Assembly (NCBI GenBank): GCA_900318665.1
Contig: ONLQ01000007.1
Span: forward strand, 1 to 60,258
Length of the DNA: 60,258 nt
Direction: 5' to 3'
Origin: an uncultured Bacteroidales bacterium
GTDB taxonomy: Bacteria; Bacteroidota; Bacteroidia; Bacteroidales; P3
Shown here: positions 8,915-16,433 of the stretch, piece after piece
Layout: every line of letters begins with the position of its first letter
Numbering within the stretch: position 1 is the stretch's first letter
Program-made: the position numbers and the translations under genes
The notes under the pieces: generated by a model
What the model was told of the DNA's origin: nothing
The model's input: only the letters and a program-made list of their open reading frames with translations
The model's database searches: none

Positions 8915-9496
8915 TTATTTTGCCACGTTCTGCTGGCGCAGATACCCTACAAGTTTCTTGGTTGCAAGGCCGCGGTGGCTTATCATGTTTTTGACGTCGA
9001 GAGGCATTTCGGCAAAGGAGAGAGCAAAGCGGTCTGGCATAAATATAGGGTCGTAGCCAAACCCTTCGACGCCGTGACGCTCGGTGAGAATTACGCCATC
9101 AACACGACCTTCGAAATAGCGTGGCACACCCTTCTCGATAAGGCAGATGACGGTGCGAAAATCGGCACGGCGGTTCTCTTTGCCATCGAGGGCGGCAAGG
9201 AGTTTGTTGATATTGTCGTCGAAAGAGCAATGCTCGCCAGCATAGCGCGCGCTATATACTCCCGGTGCACCGCCAAGGGCTTCGACCTCAAGACCTGTAT
9301 CGTCGGCAAAACAGTCGCGTCCGGTGCGCTGGTAAACCCATTGGGCTTTCTGCAAAGCATTGCCTTGGAGCGTGTCGGCGGTTTCGGGAATGTCGCCTTC
9401 CAATCCTACGTCGGCGAGGCTCACCACATCAACAATACCGTCAAGCATCTGCCTGACTTCTTGCAGTTTGTGCTTATTGTTGGTTGCAAATATCAT
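8915..9496 (-). CDS. rdgB: Non-canonical purine NTP pyrophosphatase (RdgB/HAM1 family)
   Basis: Housekeeping enzyme that hydrolyses dITP, ITP and XTP to the monophosphate, keeping deaminated purines out of DNA and RNA. The N-terminus FATNNKHKLQEVRQML is the family nucleotide-binding signature. FADDTGLEVEALGGAPGVYSARYAG and the C-terminal FGYDPIFMP and SHRGLA motifs are all present. The 193-residue length is normal. It precedes the DUF151 gene and the nucleoside phosphorylase on the minus strand, forming a purine-related group. Confidence 0.96.
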   Translation of the reverse strand: MIFATNNKHKLQEVRQMLDGIVDVVSLADVGLEGDIPETADTLQGNALQKAQWVYQRTGRDCFADDTGLEVEALGGAPGVYSARYAGEHCSFDDNINKLLAALDGKENRRADFRTVICLIEKGVPRYFEGRVDGVILTERHGVEGFGYDPIFMPDRFALSFAEMPLDVKNMISHRGLATKKLVGYLRQQNVAK

Positions 9497-9508
9497 AGAA
9501 TGTGGGTT

Positions 9509-10972
9509 TTAGTACTGGTTAAGAAATGAACGTGGCTTCTCGCTTTCCTCGTTGGGGCGGCGCCATGGGCCGTTGAGCAGGAATCCCGTTGACGGAGCAC
9601 GCGTTACGCTGTACTGCTTCTCGCCTTTGGGGTTGATGAGTATGAAGGTGGGATAGGAGGCCACCTGGTATTTCTCCAGCAGTTTGTAGTTGCCGTCAAA
9701 GTGGAGCCATGTCCAGCGGTAGCGGCTGCCTTTGCGGCTGTTGCGCAGCAGGTGGTACATCTTCTGGAACTCGCGGTCGCAGTCTATGGTGACGAACACC
9801 ACATTGCTGTCGCGTCCGCACACGCTGTCGTAGAAATGCGCCATCGTTTCCAACTCGCCAATGCAGTCGGGCTCGCCAACCCTCACAAACGAGAGATAGA
9901 CCCAGCGGCCTTTGAAGTCGGAGAGGCGCACGGGGTTCTTGTCCACATCGGGCAGCGTGAACTGCGGCATCACCGCCGTTGGCTCTTCGGCATGGAATTT
10001 CTCCAGCAGATGGGACGCCAGCACCTTGTGGTCGTTGAATTTTGTGCGCTCGCCCAGCAGTTCTATCATGCGCAGCACCTTGTCTGAGCGGAAATAGAAA
10101 CTGCGATAGTAGGCCTCGCTAAGGGCTTGCAGCGCAGCCAGTTCGCGCACCTGCTCGTTGCGCAGCAGCGGGTCGAGGCCCAGCGAGTCGAGAAAATGGC
10201 CGAGGTCAAGACGCTCAACAAACTCGGCTATCTCGCGTATTTTCAGATAACGACTGCCTTTGCTTATGCTGTTATGGAAAAGCGTGAGAAAGAGCCGCAT
10301 ATAGTTGTCGTCGTAGTAGCGAATGGGCTGATTGCGAACATATTGGTCGTACAGTTTCGTGCGCGAGGCAAAACCCATTTCGTATTGCAGGGCAGCCAGA
10401 TGGTACTGCTTGTAGCGGTTGAAATACTCGTTGTCGGTATTGGGGCAGAGTTTCTCTACCATTTGCGTAAGGGTGTCGAAATAAGTCTTTTCGGGGCGGA
10501 AACGGAAATCAAGATGCAGGCGGTTTTCGTACACGAAACTGTCCACCACCTCGTCAAATCGCGAAATGGAGAGATTAAGTTCGTTGTCCGGCAGGTTGAG
10601 AAACTGGAACGGCAGGGCCACCGGAGCGAGATTGACATTGATCTTCTCGTCCATATCCCAGTCAAATTCGGGCAGATACATCTCATAGGTGCGGCCAGGC
10701 TCGGCATAGAACGACTGCGAGTAGTTCTCTATCTGCACCACCACGAGCATCGGATAGTTGGCGTAGGCTTTTAGGCGGAAGGTGCCATCGTCGGCAATCA
10801 CGGCCTCGTCTATCTGCATCTCGGTCAGCGAGAGAGGGTCGTTATAGCGGAACAGCATCACCTTCTTGCCCGACGCGTTGTCGGTCTGTCCCTGAAAAAA
10901 GATATTAGGTTGTTGCGCAATGGCAGCAAAAGACACCAAGACGAAGAAAAGAAACGATAAAAATACTCTCAT
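9509..10972 (-). CDS. TlpA/thioredoxin-fold periplasmic protein lacking the CxxC pair
   Basis: About 487 residues starting at ATG 10972, where a signal peptide begins (MRVFLSFLFFVLVSFAAIA). A longer frame to 11101 exists, but its extra residues come from the tandem repeats upstream. An N-terminal DUF4369-like beta domain and a helical middle region precede a C-terminal thioredoxin fold (MPQFTLPDVDKNPVRLSDFKG, then YPTFILINPKGE). The redox site, normally WCxPC, reads VGEPDCIGE, with only one Cys, so disulfide chemistry is doubtful. Probably envelope-associated; function unknown. Confidence 0.82.
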   Translation of the reverse strand: MRVFLSFLFFVLVSFAAIAQQPNIFFQGQTDNASGKKVMLFRYNDPLSLTEMQIDEAVIADDGTFRLKAYANYPMLVVVQIENYSQSFYAEPGRTYEMYLPEFDWDMDEKINVNLAPVALPFQFLNLPDNELNLSISRFDEVVDSFVYENRLHLDFRFRPEKTYFDTLTQMVEKLCPNTDNEYFNRYKQYHLAALQYEMGFASRTKLYDQYVRNQPIRYYDDNYMRLFLTLFHNSISKGSRYLKIREIAEFVERLDLGHFLDSLGLDPLLRNEQVRELAALQALSEAYYRSFYFRSDKVLRMIELLGERTKFNDHKVLASHLLEKFHAEEPTAVMPQFTLPDVDKNPVRLSDFKGRWVYLSFVRVGEPDCIGELETMAHFYDSVCGRDSNVVFVTIDCDREFQKMYHLLRNSRKGSRYRWTWLHFDGNYKLLEKYQVASYPTFILINPKGEKQYSVTRAPSTGFLLNGPWRRPNEESEKPRSFLNQY

Positions 10973-11057
10973 AGGCAGTGCAGTCTCTTCAGCATATCTA
11001 AATAACGTTCTTTGACCAACATAATGTATATTACACCTAAATTTTCTATCATTTCGA

Positions 11058-11105
11058 GGGTTGCACAAGGGTTGCACAAGGGTTGCACAAGGGTTGCACA
11101 AGGGT
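11058..11105. repeat. 11-base tandem repeat, four copies plus a partial fifth
   Basis: The unit GGGTTGCACAA occurs at 11058-11068, 11069-11079, 11080-11090 and 11091-11101 without a mismatch, followed by GGGT. It lies between divergent genes, about 85 bases upstream of the minus-strand start at 10972 and 45 bases before the pfkB promoter box. Confidence 0.97.
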
Positions 11106-11149
11106 CATTGTCGCTCCAACGTTTCTTCATGCCATAACGTTTTTTTCAG

Positions 11150-11158
11150 TATTTTTGC
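11150..11158 (+). promoter_or_regulatory. -7 box of the PfkB kinase/carbonic anhydrase operon
   Basis: TATTTTTGC matches the TAnnTTTG box. No good -33 element is visible. Transcription would start within a few bases of the ATG at 11166, so the message may be leaderless or nearly so. Confidence 0.55.
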
Positions 11159-11165
11159 CTCCATT

Positions 11166-12059
11166 ATGACAAAGAAACGTGTAATAGGAATTGGCGAGAC
11201 GGTGTGGGACATTCTCTTCAAGAACGACCAGCCGCAGAAAGCCGTACCAGGCGGCTCCACCTTCAACAGCATCATATCCTTAGGACGTGCCGGCGTGCCA
11301 TGCGCCATGGTCACAGAGGTTGGCGGCGACCATGTGGGCGAACTCATCTGCCGCTACCTGCGCGAAAACGGCGTCTCGTTGCAATACGTCTGCCGTCACG
11401 AGTCCGCCAAGTCGCACATCTCCCTTGCCTTCTTAGACGAAAACAACGATGCCCAGTATGTGTTCTACAAAGACCATGCGTCTGTCTCGCTCGACGGGCC
11501 ACTGCCTTCTATTGCTAACGACGACGTGGTGCTGTTCGGCTCGTTTTTCGCCATCAATCCCGCAATCCGACACATCGTGGGCAGTCTATTGCACTCTGCG
11601 CGCGAGGCTGGTGCATGGCTTTACTACGATGTCAACTTCCGCAAAACCCATATCGCCGATTTGCCCAACGTGATGCACAACATCGAGGAGAACATGAGCC
11701 TTGCCGACGTGGTGCGTGGCTCAATGGAGGACTTCTGCTATCTGTTCGGTTTGCACGACGGCGACGACATCTACAACCGCGTGCGCCGCCATTGCACAAC
11801 GCTCATACTGACCGATGGCGCACGCCCTATAAAAGTATTTACTCCCGAAGGCTGCGAGACCCACGCGGTGCAGCCAATCGAGACGGTCAGCACCGTCGGG
11901 GCTGGCGACAATTTCAATGCAGGATACATCTATGCCGCCATGCTGGGGCTGAACGACCAAGCATCGCGTATCACAATGGCACAACGCTGGAGTCGAGATG
12001 TCTGCCGTCAGATAGGCAACAACATCAGCGACGCATTAGTAGAAGAACTAAAACAATAG
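11166..12059 (+). CDS. PfkB family carbohydrate kinase (fructokinase-like)
   Basis: Cytoplasmic ATP-dependent sugar kinase of the ribokinase family. The ATG at 11166 starts at TKKRVIGIGETVWDILF, the normal family N-terminus; the open frame further upstream to 11061 runs through the tandem repeats and is not used. The substrate motif PGGSTFNSIISLGRAG and the catalytic/anion-hole motif TVGAGDNFNAGYIYA (with base Asp) are intact. At 297 residues it is of family length, and fructose is the likely substrate by overall resemblance. It is followed after 4 bases by a carbonic anhydrase gene. Confidence 0.9.
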   Translation: MTKKRVIGIGETVWDILFKNDQPQKAVPGGSTFNSIISLGRAGVPCAMVTEVGGDHVGELICRYLRENGVSLQYVCRHESAKSHISLAFLDENNDAQYVFYKDHASVSLDGPLPSIANDDVVLFGSFFAINPAIRHIVGSLLHSAREAGAWLYYDVNFRKTHIADLPNVMHNIEENMSLADVVRGSMEDFCYLFGLHDGDDIYNRVRRHCTTLILTDGARPIKVFTPEGCETHAVQPIETVSTVGAGDNFNAGYIYAAMLGLNDQASRITMAQRWSRDVCRQIGNNISDALVEELKQ

Positions 12060-12063
12060 AATC

Positions 12064-12609
12064 ATGATAGACCAGATAATAGAATACAACAAGAAATTCG
12101 TGGCCGAGAAAGGCTACGAGAAATACGTGACCGACAAGTACCCAGACAAGAAGTTGGCCGTGCTGTCGTGTATGGATACCCGCCTTACCGAGTTGCTGCC
12201 AGCCGCCCTCGGCCTACGCAACGGCGATGCAAAGATTATCAAAAACGCCGGCGGCCTTGTCATCACACCCTTCGACTCGGCCATCCGCAGCCTTATAGTA
12301 GCCATCTACGAACTCGGCGTGGACAACATCATGGTAGTAGCACACTCCCATTGCGGCGCCTGCCACATGAGTTACGACCATTTCCACGAAGCAATGCTGT
12401 CGCGTGGCGTCACCGACCACACCCTCGACACAATTCGCAAATGCGGCATCGACCTCAACCACTGGCTGGAAGGCTTCAAAGACACCGAAGAGTCCGTCAG
12501 AAAAACCGTCGAAGTCATTCGCACACACCCGCTTGTGCCACAAGACATCACCGTCAGAGGTTTCATCATCGATTCAGCCACCGGCCGCTTAGAAGAAATC
12601 AACTGCTGA
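12064..12609 (+). CDS. Beta-class carbonic anhydrase
   Basis: Zinc enzyme that interconverts CO2 and bicarbonate. Ligand motifs are visible: Cys and Asp-Arg in SCMDTRLTELLP, and His-x-x-Cys in VVAHSHCGACHM. KNAGGLVITPFDSAIRSL is the conserved core between them. At 181 residues it belongs to the short type II-like branch found in many Firmicutes and Bacteroidetes. It shares a transcript with the PfkB kinase (4-base gap), a pairing without obvious metabolic logic beyond bicarbonate supply. Confidence 0.95.
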   Translation: MIDQIIEYNKKFVAEKGYEKYVTDKYPDKKLAVLSCMDTRLTELLPAALGLRNGDAKIIKNAGGLVITPFDSAIRSLIVAIYELGVDNIMVVAHSHCGACHMSYDHFHEAMLSRGVTDHTLDTIRKCGIDLNHWLEGFKDTEESVRKTVEVIRTHPLVPQDITVRGFIIDSATGRLEEINC

Positions 12610-12718
12610 CCCACCTCGCCCCATGCCCTCCATAATATCTCTTCACGCCCCGTCCTCCCCTCTTGCCCCCCACGATGCCGCTCGGCCGTAGTGCTGCCGT
12701 AGTGCTGCCGTACAAATA

Positions 12719-12747
12719 ACCCCAAAAAACAGAATTCAAAACGGATA
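12719..12747. repeat. Direct repeat copy 1, flanking the alpha/beta hydrolase gene
   Basis: A 29-base sequence (ACCCC, A6, CAGAATTCAAAACGGATA) recurs at 14057-14086 in the same orientation, differing only by one extra A. The copies bracket the gene at 12809-13924. The rest of the 12610-12808 gap holds two copies of GTAGTGCTGCC (near 12689-12710) and no gene I can support. Confidence 0.9.
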
Positions 12748-12808
12748 TTCCACTACTTCAGACTTCTGATTCTACCATCTTTACTTGATACAGAAATGGA
12801 TTGGACGC

Positions 12809-13924
12809 TTATTTAAGGTTATCGCGGAAGAACTGCTCCAGTTTGTCCCATGGAATGTAGTTGTTCTCGCCACCGTCGTATAGGTCGCAGTGGTTTGCAT
12901 CGGGGATGATGAGCAATTGTTTGTTATCGGGTACAGGATTAGGATTCCCGACAAAGGTATATCCATCGGCCTTGCCGTCCACCATATAGTGGTAGGCGGC
13001 CTCGCCAAAGTAGCGGCTATGCGCTTTCTCGCCGTGCATCACGAGGACGGCAGAGCGGATTTCGTTGATGTAGTACAAAAAGCGGGCGTTGGCGTAGGCC
13101 TGGGTGCCGATTGTGCGCCAGCCGTCGTTGCTATTACCGCTGCGAGCATGATAGCCACGTGGCGTTTTGTAGTAGGCAAAATAGTCTTTCACGAATTGCG
13201 GCGCGTCGTCTGGCAGCGGGTCAACCACACCTCCAGCCATCGCCATAGGGTCGGATATGCGTTGTTTGGCAATGGCTTCGCGTGCGGCGTGGCGCGACTC
13301 CTCCCTGTCCTCGCTGTCGTAGTAGCCGTTGCCACCGACACGAGTCATGTCGTACATCGTGCTGGCCACCGTGACTTTGATGCGTGGGTCGGCAGCGGCG
13401 GCGTTCAGAGCAATGCCACCCCATCCACAGATACCGATAATGCCAATCTTTTCGGCATCAACGTTGTTGAGATTTGTCAGATAATCAACAGCGGACATAA
13501 AGTCCTCGGTATTGATATCAGGCGAGGCCGTGCGACGGGGGGCGCCGCTACTCTCGCCAGTGTACGACGGGTCGAAAGCCAGCGTCACAAAACCACGCTC
13601 CGCCATCCTCATAGCATAGAGACCGCTGCTTTGCTCCTTGACGGCACCAAACGGGCCGCTTACGGCTATGGCAGCAAGTTTGCCCTCTGCATTCTTCGGC
13701 GTGTAAAGGTCTGCCGCCAACGTCAGGCCATACTGCGTTTCAAATGTCACCTTCTTGTGATTTACTTTTTCGCTCAGTGGAAACACTTTGTCCCACTCCT
13801 GTGTCATTGTCAATGTATTCATATTGTTCTCTGTTTTCGAATTGGTGTCATCGCATTCACCCTTGCAGGCTGTGATTATTCCGATGAAGCACATAACAGT
13901 GCTGAGCAGGAATATTTTCCTCAT
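12809..13924 (-). CDS. Alpha/beta hydrolase, lipoprotein
   Basis: 371-residue hydrolase of the group around YcjY/dienelactone-type proteins. ATG 13924 opens directly on the signal peptide MRKIFLLSTVMCFIG with lipobox IITAC; ATG 13936 is an alternative. The fold is clear (LAAIAVSGPFGAVKEQ, MAERGFVTLAFDPSYTGESSG). The nucleophile region is GICGWGG, with Cys where most esterases have Ser; possible acid and His are in MHGEKAH and DANHCDLYD. The gene is opposite in strand to its neighbours and lies between two 29-base direct repeats, so it may be an acquired or excisable unit. Substrate unknown. Confidence 0.85.
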   Translation of the reverse strand: MRKIFLLSTVMCFIGIITACKGECDDTNSKTENNMNTLTMTQEWDKVFPLSEKVNHKKVTFETQYGLTLAADLYTPKNAEGKLAAIAVSGPFGAVKEQSSGLYAMRMAERGFVTLAFDPSYTGESSGAPRRTASPDINTEDFMSAVDYLTNLNNVDAEKIGIIGICGWGGIALNAAAADPRIKVTVASTMYDMTRVGGNGYYDSEDREESRHAAREAIAKQRISDPMAMAGGVVDPLPDDAPQFVKDYFAYYKTPRGYHARSGNSNDGWRTIGTQAYANARFLYYINEIRSAVLVMHGEKAHSRYFGEAAYHYMVDGKADGYTFVGNPNPVPDNKQLLIIPDANHCDLYDGGENNYIPWDKLEQFFRDNLK

Positions 13925-14056
13925 ATTGTAAAACATTAAAATTTAATTGTATCCATATAAACGCATTTCATTCCGATTTTATTGCATCGTCTTCTGCTTG
14001 GCCACTCTCATACTGATGCCATCAAAAAAAACTCTCATTCCAAGCATCCATACAGG

Positions 14057-14086
14057 ACCCCAAAAAAACAGAATTCAAAACGGATA
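14057..14086. repeat. Direct repeat copy 2, flanking the alpha/beta hydrolase gene
   Basis: Second copy of the element at 12719-12747, with seven A instead of six. It abuts the -33 box (14090) of the M20 dipeptidase promoter. Confidence 0.9.
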
Positions 14087-14089
14087 GCC

Positions 14090-14121
14090 TTTGCTTTTTC
14101 AGAAAAAAACGTTACCTTTGC
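14090..14121 (+). promoter_or_regulatory. Bacteroidetes-type promoter of the M20 dipeptidase gene
   Basis: TTTG at 14090-14093, a 19-base spacer and TACCTTTGC at 14113-14121; a near-consensus promoter with a leader of about 35 bases. Confidence 0.8.
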
Positions 14122-14162
14122 ATTTTCTAATATTATCACAACTCACAAATCAATAAACCATT

Positions 14163-15539
14163 ATGAAAGACGTAAAACAATACATTGAGGCCAACAAAGA
14201 CCGTTTCCTTGAAGAACTTTTCACCCTCATACGCATCCCCTCCATCTCGTCGGAGAGCGCCCACAAAGGCGACATGCTGCGCTGCGCCGAGCAGTGGCAG
14301 GCCTTCCTGCTCGAGGCAGGTGCCGACCACGCCCAAGTGATGCCCACCAAAGGCAACCCCGTGGTTTACGGCCACAAAACCATCGACCCCGCCAAGCCCA
14401 CAGTGCTCGTTTACGGCCACTACGACGTCATGCCCGTCGCTCCACTCGAAGAGTGGAACACCGTTCCCTTCGAGCCAGTAGTCAAAGACGGCTACATCTG
14501 GGCCCGTGGCGCCGACGACGACAAAGGTCAGAGTTTCATGCAGGCCAAAGCCTTCGAATTCATGGTACGCACCGGCCAGTTGCCCTGCAATGTCAAATTC
14601 CTGCTCGAGGGCGAGGAAGAGATTGGCAGCGTCAACCTGTTCGACTTCCTGGCAGAGAACAAAGATCTGCTCAAAGCCGACATCATCCTTGTCAGCGACA
14701 CCAGCATGATAGCCCAAGACACACCCAGCATCACCAGCGGCCTGCGCGGCCTTGGCTATTGGGAAGTTGAGGTAAAGAGCGCCAACCGCGACCTGCACAG
14801 CGGCATCTATGGCGGCGCCGTTGCCAACCCCATCAACGTGCTCTGCAAGATGATTGCCGACATGCACGACGAGAACTGGCATATCACCATTCCAGGATTC
14901 TACGACGACGTGCTGACCATCAGCGACGAAGAGCGCGCACTGATGGCCCAGGCCCCCTTCGACGAAGAAAAATATAAGAAAGACCTCGACATCAAGAAAG
15001 TACATGGCGAGAAAGGCTACAGCACCAACGAGCGCACCGGCATCCGCCCCTGCCTCGACGTGTGCGGCATCTGGGGCGGCTACACAGGCGAAGGCAGCAA
15101 GACGGTGCTTCCCAGCGTGGCACACGCCAAGATTTCCACACGCCTCGTGGCCAATCAGGAATACGACAAAATCAACAAACTCTTTGTCGAGTATTTCGAG
15201 AACGCAGCCCCCGACTATGTAACCGTGAAAGTCACCCCGTGCCACGGCGCCGCCGCCTACGTCAGCCCGCTGGAGATTAAAGGCTACAAGGCCGCCGAGC
15301 AGGCCATGACCACCACCTTCGGCAAGCGTCCTATCCCAACGCGCAGTGGCGGAAGCATCGGCATCATCACTGGCTTCGAGCGCATACTCGGCATCAAGAG
15401 CATCCTTATGGGCTTCGGCCTTGGTAGCGACGCCATCCACGCCCCCAACGAGAACTACCCGCTCTTCAATTTCTTCAAAGGCATTGAGACCATCCCGTAC
15501 TTCTACGAGAACTTCGCCCGCCTGATGGAGGAAAAATAA
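14163..15539 (+). CDS. M20 family dipeptidase (carnosinase/CNDP-like)
   Basis: Cytoplasmic di-zinc peptidase, 458 residues. Metal ligands are His86-x-Asp88 in YGHYDVMP, the bridging Asp near 119 in ARGADDDKGQ, catalytic Glu151 with Glu152 in LEGEEEIGS, and Asp in LVSDTSM. The lid/dimerisation domain follows (DLHSGIYGGAVANP), and the final His is near GSDAIHAPNEN. This form acts on dipeptides in both bacteria and animals. It has its own promoter and a downstream hairpin at 15559-15596. A 470-codon frame runs antisense through it and is a composition artefact. Confidence 0.94.
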   Translation: MKDVKQYIEANKDRFLEELFTLIRIPSISSESAHKGDMLRCAEQWQAFLLEAGADHAQVMPTKGNPVVYGHKTIDPAKPTVLVYGHYDVMPVAPLEEWNTVPFEPVVKDGYIWARGADDDKGQSFMQAKAFEFMVRTGQLPCNVKFLLEGEEEIGSVNLFDFLAENKDLLKADIILVSDTSMIAQDTPSITSGLRGLGYWEVEVKSANRDLHSGIYGGAVANPINVLCKMIADMHDENWHITIPGFYDDVLTISDEERALMAQAPFDEEKYKKDLDIKKVHGEKGYSTNERTGIRPCLDVCGIWGGYTGEGSKTVLPSVAHAKISTRLVANQEYDKINKLFVEYFENAAPDYVTVKVTPCHGAAAYVSPLEIKGYKAAEQAMTTTFGKRPIPTRSGGSIGIITGFERILGIKSILMGFGLGSDAIHAPNENYPLFNFFKGIETIPYFYENFARLMEEK

Positions 15540-15558
15540 AATCGCCACGCATCATTAT

Positions 15559-15596
15559 GGGACACAGCGGCAAAATGCCACACTGTGTCCCTTTGT
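15559..15596 (+). terminator. Hairpin terminator after the M20 dipeptidase
   Basis: The stem GGGACACAG / CTGTGTCCC encloses an inner GGCA / TGCC hairpin and is followed by TTTG. The T run is short, so termination may be partial and the methyltransferase at 15611 could receive read-through. Confidence 0.7.
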
Positions 15597-15610
15597 AATA
15601 TAAACACACA

Positions 15611-16399
15611 ATGCAAGAACGACACAAAAATAGGAAACTCTACTTCGACGAGCAGACCTACACCACCGAGAAATACGTCATCCCCTACATAGAGCAGTGC
15701 CACAAAGTCGACGCCTCGACAACACTGCTGGAGGTAGGTTGTGGCGAGGGCGGCAATATCAAGCCATTCCTCGACCGTGGCTGCCGCTGCGTGGGTATAG
15801 ACCTCAACAAGGGGCAGATTGAGAACGGCAAACTGTTCTTTGCCGACCATCCCAACCTCAGCAATCTGACCCTCACCTATTCCGACATCTACGACATCGA
15901 GCCCGCCGACGATATGCTTTTCGATATCATAATGCTGCGCGACGTCATCGAGCATATCCACAACCAGGAGCGTTTCATGGGCTTCATCAAACGCTTCTTG
16001 AAGCCCGAAGGCGTAATCTTCTTTGCCTTCCCCCCGTGGATGATGCCTTTCGGTGGCCACCAACAGGTGTGCAACAGCCGACTGGCCAAGACACCGTGGA
16101 TTCATCTGCTGCCTCGTGGAGCCTATGCCTCGCTCATGCGCCGCTGCGGTGAGACCGAGGAACGTGTGGCCGACTTGCTGGAAATCAAAGAGACCGGCAT
16201 CACTTTGGAACGCTTTGAGCGTGCCGTCAAAGACAACGGCTACAGCATCTTGCGCAAGACCCACTACTTCATCAATCCCAACTACGAGATTAAATTCCAC
16301 CTGCGTCCGCGCAAGGTGCTGCCTGTGCTGAGGTCGCTGCCCTATCTGCGCGATTTCTATACCACGGCAGGCTACTATGTTGTAGCAGCCAGCAAATAA
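15611..16399 (+). CDS. Class I SAM-dependent methyltransferase
   Basis: 262-residue Rossmann methyltransferase. Motif I is LLEVGCGEGGNIKPF, the acidic end of strand 2 is in CVGIDLN, and motif IV is DIIMLRDVIEHIHNQ. The C-terminal half is rich in aromatic and basic residues (HYFINPNYEIKFHLRPRK), which may form a substrate lid. Start at ATG 15611 follows a terminator-like hairpin. The family includes small-molecule, lipid and quinone methyltransferases; nothing in the sequence or context fixes the substrate. Confidence 0.88.
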   Translation: MQERHKNRKLYFDEQTYTTEKYVIPYIEQCHKVDASTTLLEVGCGEGGNIKPFLDRGCRCVGIDLNKGQIENGKLFFADHPNLSNLTLTYSDIYDIEPADDMLFDIIMLRDVIEHIHNQERFMGFIKRFLKPEGVIFFAFPPWMMPFGGHQQVCNSRLAKTPWIHLLPRGAYASLMRRCGETEERVADLLEIKETGITLERFERAVKDNGYSILRKTHYFINPNYEIKFHLRPRKVLPVLRSLPYLRDFYTTAGYYVVAASK

Positions 16400-16433
16400 T
16401 AGCCCCCGTCAACCCCACATTTCATCCATATCT

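Noticed and set aside
11058-11105. Tandem repeats as a CRISPR array
   Set aside because: Units are 11 bases and directly adjoining, with no spacers and no cas genes.
12890-13939. 349-codon plus-strand frame opposite the alpha/beta hydrolase
   Set aside because: Antisense shadow; the minus-strand protein has a lipobox and clear fold motifs.
14136-15548. 470-codon open frame on the minus strand through the M20 dipeptidase gene
   Set aside because: Low-complexity Gly/Ala/Val/His composition produced by G/C-biased third codon positions on the other strand; the sense frame has all catalytic motifs.
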